DNA from: Arcanobacterium wilhelmae
GTDB lineage: Bacteria > Actinomycetota > Actinomycetes > Actinomycetales > Actinomycetaceae
Length of the DNA stretch: 64,000 nt
Assembly: GCF_029632765.1 (NCBI RefSeq)
Contig: NZ_CP121247.1
Span: 1,488,001 to 1,552,000 of the forward strand
Direction of reading: 5' to 3'
The notes under the pieces were generated by a model that made no database searches, was not told the DNA's origin, and was given only the letters and a program-made list of their open reading frames with translations. A program made the position numbers and the translations under genes. This document shows, piece after piece, positions 24,734 through 32,728 of the stretch (positions are counted from its first letter, which is position 1; every line of letters begins with the position of its first letter).

Positions 24734-27700
24734 TTACTTCCCGAGCTCGGACTGCGCCTTCGCGGCCTCCTCGACCGCCTTCGTCAGCTCCTCCTGGGCC
24801 TTGCCGTAGGCTGTCCAGTCGCCGGCCTTGCGAGCAGCCTCCGAATCGGTGATCGCCTTCTTCGCCTGTGTCAGTGCCGTGTTCAAACGCTCGGCCGGAG
24901 AACCTGCAGCCGGTGCCGCCGGAGCGGACGGCGTTGCCGATGCGGATTCGCTCGGAGCTGGCGACGCCGACGGCGCAGGTTTCGCCTGATCCGCAGGCTT
25001 CTCCCCGCCCGCGGCATTCGCCCCGCCGTTCGCAAGCGGCGCTTCCTTCTGCCCGGCGATCGCGGCGTCGCCAGCCTTCACACCCGAATTACCGCCGAAC
25101 ACCTGGTTGAGCGATTCGTCCAGCGTGGGTGCGAAGCCCACCGTGTCGCCGAAGAGCGTGAGCACGTACTGGAGCGTCGGGTACTGCGTACCGCTCGATG
25201 CCTGCACGTACACCGGCTGAACATAGAGCATTCCGCCACCCACCGGTAGCGAGAGCAGGTTGCCCATCTGGACCTTCGTGCCACGCTGATCGAGCAGGTT
25301 AATATCCTGGGACACGCGCGGGTTAGTCACCATCGTGTTCTCCGCCTGGCCCGGACCCGGAATCGTCAAGCCGCGCGGCAAATCGAGTAACCTCAGCTTG
25401 CCGTAACTGTCCGCCTTCTTGCCGGCCTCGTTACCGGCGTCGCCGGAAGCTGCGAAGAAGCCGTTCATAATATTTCGTTGCGTGGTGCCGCCCGGGATGA
25501 AGCTCGAGGTGAGCGAGAACTCCGGAGCTTTCTGCCCCGGCATCTGCAACGACATGTAGTACGGAGGCTGCGCCTGCGCCGTCTCCTGATCGCGAGCCGT
25601 GGGCTCCTTCGGGACCTTCCAGAAATCGCCGCCCGAATAGAACGACTTCGCGTCCGTCACGTGATAGCGAGCCAGTAGCTCACGCTGAACCTTGAACAGA
25701 TCCTCCGGGTAACGAACATGCGACATCAGATCGCCGCTCATCTGCGAAAGCGGCTTAAGTTGACCCGGGAAAATCCCCTTCCAGGCGTTGATCACCGGAT
25801 CCTTCTCATCCCACTGGTAGAGCGAAACCGAACCATCGAAGGCATCCACCACAGCCTTGACTGAGTTACGGATGTAGTTCACTTCCTCCGTCGCGGCGCC
25901 GATCAGCTGGCCGCGCGAACGCGCATCATTCGTGGCCGCCTCGAGCGACTGACGCGCCGAATATGGATAGTTGTTCGACGTCGTGTACGCATCGATGATC
26001 CACACCACGCGCTTGGGGGTCTTCGGATCGCCGTCCATATCCACAACCGCAGGAACGGCCTTGGAATCGAGCGTCAGGTACGGAGCCACCTTGGACACGC
26101 GCTTGGCCGGGTCACGATCAAAGAGAATCTGGGACTCGTCCGTGACTCGCTCCGAGAAGAAAATATCCGTAGATGCGAACTTAATCGCAAACATCAACCG
26201 CGAGAACGCATCGCCAATCGCCGGGCCACCATCGCCCGTGTACGTGTTGTTCTTCTGGCCGTTCGGTTCCTTATCGTCCGGGTAATCCAGCTCCCACGGG
26301 GTGGCCCCCTTCGGCGCACCCACGATCGAATAATCGGGCGAATTCTTGCCGAAATAGATACGCGGCTCGTACTCGCCGAGCTCGCCACGCGAAGGAATAC
26401 CGCTCTCCCAGAACTTCGGATCACCCTGCGAGCTCACCGTGTTACCAAACGCGGCGGCAACGCCGTAGCCGTGCGTGTACACCGTGTGATCGTTGACCCA
26501 CGAACGGCGCTCCTGGTCCAAACCGTTCAAGTTCAGTTCGCGAACACCGATCACGGTATCGCGCTTCTCGTCGCCCACGTTGTAGCGGCCAACCGTGAGC
26601 GGCTCAAGGAACGTGTAATACTGACGATTCTGCTGGAGCTGGTTGAACGACGGCTCCACGATGTTCGGATCGAGGAGGCGGATCTGCGCAGCCGTGCGCG
26701 AATCCTCGCGCAACTGGCCCGGCTCGGCCTTCGTCACCGCGTCGTAGGACTGCGTTTCGATATCCGCGATGCCGTACGCATCACGAGTCGCATTGATGTT
26801 GCGCTGGATATACTCCGACTCAAGCTCGGCTGCGTTCGGGGTAACGCGGAACGACTGCACGAGCGCCGGGTAGATCCACGACACCACCAACGAGACAACA
26901 ATCGCCGTTGCAACACCGACGACGGCGGGGCGCCAGAGCCCCCGAACCGCGGCCCACACAAACGCCAGCGCGATCAGGGCCACCACAATCGAGAGGATGG
27001 TGAGGCCAGGAACCGAGGCATTAATATCCGTGTACGAGGCTCCGGAGAAACGATCGTGGTTCCCGAGCAGGAGCTCATAGCGCGAAAGCCAATAATTCGC
27101 CGCCAAGCCCAGTGCGCCCAGCGCGGCGACCACAGCAACATGGATTTGGGCTCGACGCGTCACCTTGAACGAATTCTCCGCCACCTGCACGTGCCCGCCC
27201 ATCCAATACATCGCGGCAGCAACCACGAACGAAATGAGCAACAGCAGGAAGAAGAAACTCAAACCGATCTTTAAAACCGGGAGCGTGAACACGTAAAAGC
27301 CCACGTCCAGCCCGTATTCCGGATCAACTTTGCCGAATTTCGTGGCGTTGAACCACAGCAGGAACGACTGCCAGTTGCGGCCCATCGACGCTCCAAACAC
27401 CAGGCCGAGAACCGCCGGCCCTACCAGATATGTGAGCCACCAACGCTTGCGGAGCGCATCCACTGGTGAATGCTCAAGCTGCGCAACGACGTCGCCCTTT
27501 GTGGCTCCCTTTCCGAGCGCAACCCGCGCGTTCACTCCAGCCACCACGGCCACCACTAGCACGCCGAGTACACCAAAGCCGATCGCGGCACCATACTGGG
27601 TCCAGAAAACGCGAACGGCCTCGATCTGGCTGAACCAGGCCATCTCCGTCCAGAAGTTTGCAAAAATCGTGAGCGCAACAACCAGCGCGCCGAGAATGCC

Positions 27701-27766
27701 CAACGTTACAACGAACGTGGAAATCCCCTTCGCTTTCCCTTGCGCATTCGAAACAGATGCGGACAC
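24734..27766 (-). CDS. UPF0182 family large membrane protein
   Basis: Protein of 1010 aa with about seven membrane helices in the first 330 residues, a long soluble, presumably extracellular region (about 340-880) and an Ala/Pro/Ser-rich tail ending in a coiled Ala/Glu/Lys stretch. This matches UPF0182/COG1615, widespread in actinobacteria with no established function. It starts with GTG at 27766. It is monocistronic, with a strong terminator. The 123-bp gap upstream (27767-27889) is a divergent promoter region shared with the PPA1309-family gene. Confidence 0.92.
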   Translation of the reverse strand: MSASVSNAQGKAKGISTFVVTLGILGALVVALTIFANFWTEMAWFSQIEAVRVFWTQYGAAIGFGVLGVLVVAVVAGVNARVALGKGATKGDVVAQLEHSPVDALRKRWWLTYLVGPAVLGLVFGASMGRNWQSFLLWFNATKFGKVDPEYGLDVGFYVFTLPVLKIGLSFFFLLLLISFVVAAAMYWMGGHVQVAENSFKVTRRAQIHVAVVAALGALGLAANYWLSRYELLLGNHDRFSGASYTDINASVPGLTILSIVVALIALAFVWAAVRGLWRPAVVGVATAIVVSLVVSWIYPALVQSFRVTPNAAELESEYIQRNINATRDAYGIADIETQSYDAVTKAEPGQLREDSRTAAQIRLLDPNIVEPSFNQLQQNRQYYTFLEPLTVGRYNVGDEKRDTVIGVRELNLNGLDQERRSWVNDHTVYTHGYGVAAAFGNTVSSQGDPKFWESGIPSRGELGEYEPRIYFGKNSPDYSIVGAPKGATPWELDYPDDKEPNGQKNNTYTGDGGPAIGDAFSRLMFAIKFASTDIFFSERVTDESQILFDRDPAKRVSKVAPYLTLDSKAVPAVVDMDGDPKTPKRVVWIIDAYTTSNNYPYSARQSLEAATNDARSRGQLIGAATEEVNYIRNSVKAVVDAFDGSVSLYQWDEKDPVINAWKGIFPGQLKPLSQMSGDLMSHVRYPEDLFKVQRELLARYHVTDAKSFYSGGDFWKVPKEPTARDQETAQAQPPYYMSLQMPGQKAPEFSLTSSFIPGGTTQRNIMNGFFAASGDAGNEAGKKADSYGKLRLLDLPRGLTIPGPGQAENTMVTNPRVSQDINLLDQRGTKVQMGNLLSLPVGGGMLYVQPVYVQASSGTQYPTLQYVLTLFGDTVGFAPTLDESLNQVFGGNSGVKAGDAAIAGQKEAPLANGGANAAGGEKPADQAKPAPSASPAPSESASATPSAPAAPAAGSPAERLNTALTQAKKAITDSEAARKAGDWTAYGKAQEELTKAVEEAAKAQSELGK

Positions 27767-27877
27767 TATCCCTCATTCTCTCTATGGATGGGCGCAAAAT
27801 ACCACTTCCAACGCTAGCGTATACACCCCCACCCGCTCTAGGCAGATCGCCAAAATCCACCCATAGCGTGGTTGATG

Positions 27878-27892
27878 TAGGATGAGCGCGTG
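27878..27892 (+). promoter_or_regulatory. Leaderless promoter/start of the PPA1309-family gene
   Basis: A -10-like TAGGAT (27878-27883) is followed after exactly 6 nt by the GTG start at 27890; there is no Shine-Dalgarno sequence. Confidence 0.55.
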
Positions 27893-28438
27893 AATGATCA
27901 ACTCTCCCCTGCACAGGCCGCACTTCGCGACGCCGCCGCTGACATCGAATCGCACGTCAACCGTTTCGGCTGGGACGCGCCCGTGCGCGTCTTCGCGCTC
28001 ATCAAAGCACAGGCTGCACTCGAAGCGAACCCGGCGCTCGCAGGCGAACTCCCCGCCGACGTCGAAGCCTCGGCTATCACCGATCCCGAAACGTTGTTCT
28101 CGGTGGAGCAGGAAGATCTACCCCACGTCGATTCACTCGCCGAACTTTTCGGCCGGATCACCTGGCCCGAGAACGTGGACGGCGCGGCGATCTCCACCGA
28201 GCGCGTCGTGCTCCCACCCAGCGCCGAGGTTGCCCTGCCCGAAGATGAGGCCGAGGCTATGGAAATCCTCAAAAACCATCCGGATCGTCAGGACGTGCGC
28301 ATCGTCGCCGCCGTCATGCGTACCGGCGAACAGTGGTGCATCGTGCGCATGCGCCACTTCGACGACGACTCACTACGCATCTCCTCCCCCGACGCCGTCC
28401 CCGGCCTCGTCGACGGACTCAAATCCACCTTCGAATAA
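27890..28438 (+). CDS. PPA1309 family protein
   Basis: Protein of 182 aa, soluble and acidic, matching the actinobacterial PPA1309 family often found beside the UPF0182 and Lon-like PDZ genes, as here. No catalytic motif is visible. The N-terminal third is helical (LRDAAADIESHVNRFGWDAP); the C-terminal part has beta-strand character (WCIVRMRHFDDDSLRISSPD). Function is unknown. The GTG start at 27890 is leaderless by spacing from TAGGAT. It is convergent with the Lon-like protease gene, with a shared terminator between. Confidence 0.88.
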   Translation: MNDQLSPAQAALRDAAADIESHVNRFGWDAPVRVFALIKAQAALEANPALAGELPADVEASAITDPETLFSVEQEDLPHVDSLAELFGRITWPENVDGAAISTERVVLPPSAEVALPEDEAEAMEILKNHPDRQDVRIVAAVMRTGEQWCIVRMRHFDDDSLRISSPDAVPGLVDGLKSTFE

Positions 28439-28541
28439 GCCGCACCGCGAGCGCACGCAGGGAAAAATCACATCCGCGGGAGCATGCCAACCGTAACAAA
28501 GGCAGGCACCGCGGGCGCAACGTGCGCACCGCAGTCGGAAA

Positions 28542-28567
28542 AAATGAGGCCCCGCGGGGCCTCATTT
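28542..28567. terminator. Bidirectional terminator between convergent genes
   Basis: A 26-bp near-continuous palindrome has arms AAATGAGGCCCC and GGGGCCTCATTT with only GC between. It lies 3 bp from the stop of the minus-strand protease gene and ends in TTTCTTT on the plus strand. Confidence 0.85.
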
Positions 28568-28570
28568 CTT

Positions 28571-29668
28571 TCACACAGTCTGACCGTGAACGTATGCCTG
28601 GCAAGACGTGAGCTGCGCCGTCTTGCCCTCGCCGATCGCCTTCACAGCCTCGATAGCCTCAGCAGTCGAACGGACCGCCCACACGTTCATCCCCTCCGGC
28701 TCGTAGCCGAGGGTCTCGGCGCAGTTCTCCACCGGCGCAAGGAAATCCGTCGCCCCCTGCTTCGCCGCGCCCACCAGCTTGTGCTCGATTCCGCCGATCG
28801 GGCCCACCAATCCATTCCAGTTCACCGTGCCCGTGCCCGCGATCACGCGCTTGCCACCGAGCGAACCCTCGGTGAGCTGGTCGTAAATCTCCAGCGCAAA
28901 CATGTTCCCCGCACTCGGGCCACCAATCCCCTCAACCGCGTACGTGACCTTGCCGGGATACTTCACGTTCTTCACCGATAAGCCGACGCCGATCAGCGAG
29001 GACCCTTGTGGATACGGGCCATCCTTCGGCGCCGAAATCGTTGCAAACGTGGCCTTTTCCAGCTTGCCGCCGCGCTCCACCTCGAGGGTAATCTTCGCGC
29101 CCGGTGTGGTAGCGAACAGGATCTTCGACAGGGAAAGGAAAGTGGGTACGTCCACCAGCTTTCCGCCGGTTGTCGGGGCGGAGATGCGCTTGATAATATC
29201 GCCTTCCTTCAGCACCGCACCCGACGGCACCTTCGGGTCCACCGCACTGACCTGAAGATCCATCGTTACCTTCTTACCCGCAAGCTCCATCGCGAGCGCA
29301 GCCGCCGTATCCTGCGAGGATGTCATCGCCTGCGCGTTAACCTTCTCCACCTGCGCGTCCGTCGCCTCCTCGGGGTAAAGCGCGCGCACCGGCACCGCCT
29401 GCTCGTCACCCTTGAAAATCGTGCCGAGCACCACGCCCACCGGCGCGCCATTCTCCGGCGTACCAACGGCGGAAACCGTGGTCATGTACAGGTGGGTATC
29501 TGACGGATACGTGTCGGTGCCACTGACCGCAACCAGTTGCTTGCCGTCAAACTTCCCCGCCGTATCCAACGCAGGGCCGGCACTTTGCACCAGGTAGGCG
29601 CTCGGCATCATCAACGACGCGAGGAGCACCGTTCCAAACGTGACCGCGGAAAGAAGCTTTGAATTCAT
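28571..29668 (-). CDS. YlbL-like Lon-family (S16) protease with PDZ domain
   Basis: Starting at ATG 29668 the protein has 365 aa. A signal anchor spans about 5-28, a PDZ-like domain lies in the middle (KVPSGAVLKEGDIIKRISA), and a C-terminal Lon-type proteolytic domain follows. The catalytic Ser is S252 in GPSAGN, and the general-base Lys is probably K297 in GGIEHKLVGAAKQGA; both Lon dyad motifs are intact. No ATPase domain is present. It acts outside the membrane and is conserved near the UPF0182/PPA1309 genes in actinobacteria. GGAGG lies unusually close to this ATG; longer in-frame extensions are GC-repeat sequence and unlikely to be coding. Confidence 0.9.
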   Translation of the reverse strand: MNSKLLSAVTFGTVLLASLMMPSAYLVQSAGPALDTAGKFDGKQLVAVSGTDTYPSDTHLYMTTVSAVGTPENGAPVGVVLGTIFKGDEQAVPVRALYPEEATDAQVEKVNAQAMTSSQDTAAALAMELAGKKVTMDLQVSAVDPKVPSGAVLKEGDIIKRISAPTTGGKLVDVPTFLSLSKILFATTPGAKITLEVERGGKLEKATFATISAPKDGPYPQGSSLIGVGLSVKNVKYPGKVTYAVEGIGGPSAGNMFALEIYDQLTEGSLGGKRVIAGTGTVNWNGLVGPIGGIEHKLVGAAKQGATDFLAPVENCAETLGYEPEGMNVWAVRSTAEAIEAVKAIGEGKTAQLTSCQAYVHGQTV

Positions 29669-29724
29669 TCCTCCATCATGCCCTAATTTCGCCCGAGCCG
29701 GTACGCGGCGCCTGCCACACCTGC

Positions 29725-29800
29725 GACGTCGGGGGCAGGCGACGCCGGGGCAGGCGACGCCGGGGGCGGGCGACGCCCGGGGGCGGGCGACGTTGGTGGC
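29725..29800. repeat. Degenerate tandem GCGACGCCGGGG repeat
   Basis: About five units of roughly 15 bp (GGCGACGCCGGGGCA and variants) fill the gap upstream of the Lon-like protease gene and directly abut a 73-nt palindrome. Confidence 0.75.
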
Positions 29801-29810
29801 GGGGAGGCGC

Positions 29811-29883
29811 GTGCACAACTCAATCAGTTCGTTCGGACGTTGCTATATGTGCAACGTCTGGCTGGATTGACAGACTTGCGCAC
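29811..29883. repeat. 73-nt imperfect palindrome, solitary copy D
   Basis: It begins GTGCACAACTCAATCA and ends TGACAGACTTGCGCAC. The inner stem GACGTTGC/GCAACGTC shows a base-pair change (C-G to A-T) relative to the tandem copies that keeps pairing. It lies between the divergent Lon-like and zincin-like genes. Confidence 0.92.
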
Positions 29884-29992
29884 GGCCCGAGCGCAGGCCG
29901 CGCACGCCGTCGGCGGAAATCCACCCCCGGCGTCGGCGCGGCACTCAAACGCACAGGTAGGATGGGCCTCAGAAAAAATCCTTGGAGGAAAA

Positions 29993-31447
29993 ATGGCCGA
30001 AAATAACGATTGGGAGGCGATGCTGCGGGCCGTGCTCGGCGACGCCGCCGCCGACGACATCATCGCAAACCTGCGCGCGCAGGGCATCGACCCGGCAACG
30101 CAGATGGAGGGGATGCTCAGCCCCGCGAACTTCGACATGGTGGTCAAGCAGGTCAAAGACATGCTCGGTTCCACCGGCGAAGGCCCGGTGAACTGGCAGA
30201 TCGCGGAGCGCGTGGCGCGCGAAACGGTTACCTCACAGCACTTCGACCGCCTGTCCGGGCTAGAGGGCGACGCAGCGCGCCGTGCACTGTCCACGGCGTC
30301 GCTCTGGCTCGATGCCGCAACCGACATCGACCCGGCAACGGGCCCGGCGATGGCGTTCTCGCGCCTAGACTGGGTGGCGCACGCGCTTCCGACGCTCAAG
30401 AAGATTCTTGATCCGGTGGGCGCGAATATTGCTCGCGCGTTCGGGGAGACGATGAAGGGGCAGCAGGCTCAGCTTCCGCCGGGAATGTTGCCGTTCGATC
30501 CGTCGCAGATGGTGGGTGGTCTCGTCGCATCGCTGCTGGGGATGCAGTACGGCAAGGCACTCGCCGAGCTGGCCGTGAGCTCGTTCGGCACCACGGATAC
30601 GGGCATCCCGCTGGTGGAAGGTTCGTTCGCCGGGCTTGTGCCCACGAACGTGGACGAGTTCGCGCGGGGCATCGAGGGTACGGACACGAAGGAAGTGGAG
30701 CTATACGTGGCGGTGCGTGAGGCGGCCGCTGCCCGGTTGTACACGCGCGTTCCGTGGCTGCGCTCGCGCGTGGTGGATTCCGTGGCGCAGTTTGCGCACG
30801 GCATCGAAATCGACATGAGCTCGATCGAGGAGCAGGTGCGTGAGTTGCGTCTGGACGATCCGAGCCAGATGGAGAACGTGGATCTGACCGACGTTTTCGA
30901 CGTGGAGTTTTCACCGGCGCAGAAGGAGGCCCAGGCGCGCCTCGAGCACTTGTTGTCGCTAATTGAGGGCTGGGTGAGCGAGGTTTCGGCTCGAGCTGTT
31001 TCGGCGCATTTGCCGAATTTTGTGGCGTTGTCGGAGATGTTCTCGCGCCGCTACGCCACCGATAATCCGGCGAAGCACGTGTGGAGTGCGCAGCTTGGTT
31101 TGGAGCTGGCGCCGAAGCGGCTTCGTGAGGCCGCCGCGTTTTGGCGGATGGCTGAGGCGAAGCTTGGGATCGAGGGGCGCGATGCCTTGTGGGCCCACCC
31201 GGATTTGCTTCCGGAGGTTGCGGATTTGGATAATCCAGCCGCGTTTTTCGATGGCTCATGGTCGCGCACAAAGGATCTGGACGCCGAGCTCGATTCATTC
31301 TTGGAGGATGTGCTTTCCGGTTCGGCGAGCGATTCGGCTCCGCACGAGCCGAAGTTCGGCGACGACGGCGATGCGGCGAGTAGCGAAGGCGGCACGGGTG
31401 ACGACGGGCCCGGAGGAACCACTCCGAGCGACGATGATCGCCAGTAG
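29993..31447 (+). CDS. Zincin-like (DUF2342/Zincin_2) family protein
   Basis: Protein of 484 aa from ATG 29993, preceded by GGAGG. It matches the actinobacterial DUF2342/zincin-2 family (Rv3195-like) by phrases such as VNWQIAERVAR, EGSFAGLVPTNVDEFARGI and VPWLRSRVVDSVAQFAHGIEID. Family members are called putative metalloproteases, but no HExxH is present here. In the segment EVELYVAVREAAAARLYTRVPWLR the position usually held by histidine in relatives I recall is alanine, so activity is doubtful. The C-terminal 45 residues are a disordered Asp/Ser/Gly tail. A -10-like TAGGAT lies near 29958. The neighbourhood (ThiF-like, uvrD2, mycoredoxin) parallels M. tuberculosis Rv3195-Rv3198A. Confidence 0.85.
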   Translation: MAENNDWEAMLRAVLGDAAADDIIANLRAQGIDPATQMEGMLSPANFDMVVKQVKDMLGSTGEGPVNWQIAERVARETVTSQHFDRLSGLEGDAARRALSTASLWLDAATDIDPATGPAMAFSRLDWVAHALPTLKKILDPVGANIARAFGETMKGQQAQLPPGMLPFDPSQMVGGLVASLLGMQYGKALAELAVSSFGTTDTGIPLVEGSFAGLVPTNVDEFARGIEGTDTKEVELYVAVREAAAARLYTRVPWLRSRVVDSVAQFAHGIEIDMSSIEEQVRELRLDDPSQMENVDLTDVFDVEFSPAQKEAQARLEHLLSLIEGWVSEVSARAVSAHLPNFVALSEMFSRRYATDNPAKHVWSAQLGLELAPKRLREAAAFWRMAEAKLGIEGRDALWAHPDLLPEVADLDNPAAFFDGSWSRTKDLDAELDSFLEDVLSGSASDSAPHEPKFGDDGDAASSEGGTGDDGPGGTTPSDDDRQ

Positions 31448-31482
31448 CTGACGTCGGGCCGCTAGCATAAAGCGCGAATTGC

Positions 31483-31520
31483 GTGGGGTGGGTTTCCACA
31501 GGTGTGGAAACCCACCCCAC
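31483..31520 (+). terminator. Terminator after the zincin-like gene
   Basis: An 18-bp perfect stem (31483-31500 with 31503-31520) is followed by TCTTTAACGTTTTTT. Confidence 0.92.
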
Positions 31521-31538
31521 TCTTTAACGTTTTTTGAT

Positions 31539-31553
31539 TATGTTTAATTTATG
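31539..31553 (+). promoter_or_regulatory. Leaderless promoter/start of the ThiF-like gene
   Basis: A -10-like TATGTT (31539-31544) is followed after exactly 6 nt by ATG at 31551. No Shine-Dalgarno sequence is present, and the region overlaps the T-rich end of the upstream terminator. Confidence 0.6.
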
Positions 31554-32597
31554 CAGTTACCACTTGGAATGAATGTGTATTGGACGGATGTGGATTCGGC
31601 GTGTGTTGGGCTCGACCCGCGAACGGGAGTCTCGTTGGGTCAGTTCACAAACAACGAAATCGCACTAATCGAGGGGCTCGCGCGCCCGACGTCGGAGACG
31701 GAGTTCGTCGAGCGCGGCAAGAAAGCAAAGATCACGAAGAAACGGATCGCACAGTTGCTCGCCTTTCTCCGCCGCGAGAAGCTTGTGTACGACGGCGAGC
31801 TGCGCGGGAGTGACCAGCAGGCGGCGTGGCGCACCAGCGGGCGCACACATTCGCGCAGCGAAGGCCATGTCCAGATTTATCGTGCCGATCATCTCGGGGT
31901 CGAGATCGCTCTCCACCTGGCCTGCGCGGGAGTGGGGACGATTTCGATCCTCGATCAACAGCCGGTGGGCAGCACCGATCACCCGCTCATGCAGCGTGGG
32001 GGCTTTGGCGTGCCGCGAGCACAGGTTCTGGCCACCGAGCTTCGCGCAATTAATCCCAGGATTGCACTCACCACCTCGAGGAAGCGCACACATATTCGCT
32101 CCAGTGGCGAAATCCTATCCACCGATCGCACGAAGCCACTGCCGGTTGCGGACAATCAGCCACATCCCGCGAAAGCCAGCCGCCCTGATGTGCTGCTCCT
32201 GACCGGCTATCATGCGCTCGACCCGTTCGTCTCACGCGCCGTTTTGAGCCAGGGCGTGCCTGTGTTCCACGGGTGCGCTGAGGAATACGATCTACTGGTT
32301 GGGCCGTTCGCACTCCCCAACCAGGGCACGTGCGCGCAGTGCCTCTACCTTCAACGTCTCGACGCCGATCCTTCGTGGAGCAGGCTCGGCCCGCAGGCCG
32401 TGCGAGCGATGCCGGCGCCGCCACATTCGGCCGCATGCGGGCTGGGAGCGACGCTCGCCACCCGCGATATCCTCGCATTTTTAGACCGTGAGGAGATTCT
32501 GCTCCAACACGCTGCATGGAATGTGCCGCCCACAAACGCGGCACCAGCGCTCATTGATCTCCCTCCACACCCCGAATGCGGGTGCTGCGTGGCGTAG
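31551..32597 (+). CDS. ThiF/E1-like (TOMM cyclodehydratase-related) protein
   Basis: Protein of 348 aa. The N-terminus (about 1-85) looks like a small peptide-binding winged-helix region. Residues about 105-170 form a Rossmann-like segment of the ThiF/E1 superfamily (LACAGVGTISILDQQPV). Zinc-type cysteines appear as C-x2-C (TCAQC) and CGCC at the C-terminus. The glycine-rich ATP loop is degenerate and no conjugating cysteine is obvious, so an adenylating role is uncertain. Such proteins sit between zincin-like and uvrD2 genes in many actinobacteria (Rv3196-like position); their role is not established. No precursor peptide gene was seen next to it. The gap 32598-32728 holds nothing recognisable. 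Confidence 0.72.
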   Translation: MQLPLGMNVYWTDVDSACVGLDPRTGVSLGQFTNNEIALIEGLARPTSETEFVERGKKAKITKKRIAQLLAFLRREKLVYDGELRGSDQQAAWRTSGRTHSRSEGHVQIYRADHLGVEIALHLACAGVGTISILDQQPVGSTDHPLMQRGGFGVPRAQVLATELRAINPRIALTTSRKRTHIRSSGEILSTDRTKPLPVADNQPHPAKASRPDVLLLTGYHALDPFVSRAVLSQGVPVFHGCAEEYDLLVGPFALPNQGTCAQCLYLQRLDADPSWSRLGPQAVRAMPAPPHSAACGLGATLATRDILAFLDREEILLQHAAWNVPPTNAAPALIDLPPHPECGCCVA

Positions 32598-32728
32598 GCG
32601 AGCAACACCCCCGCACGCCATAACCATCTCAACTAACCCACACCGGCGAGCAGCTCGTCGACAACCTGGCGGCGCCACTGCAAGGCAACCACCAACGCGG
32701 GCGAGCAGACTATTATGGAGGCCCTCGA

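Noticed and set aside
31551..32597. Azole-peptide (TOMM) biosynthetic cluster around the ThiF-like gene
   Set aside because: No YcaO, dehydrogenase or precursor-peptide gene is adjacent; the neighbours are conserved housekeeping genes.
32598..32728. Small gene between the ThiF-like gene and uvrD2
   Set aside because: Short frames here lack an RBS and extend as shadows of neighbours.
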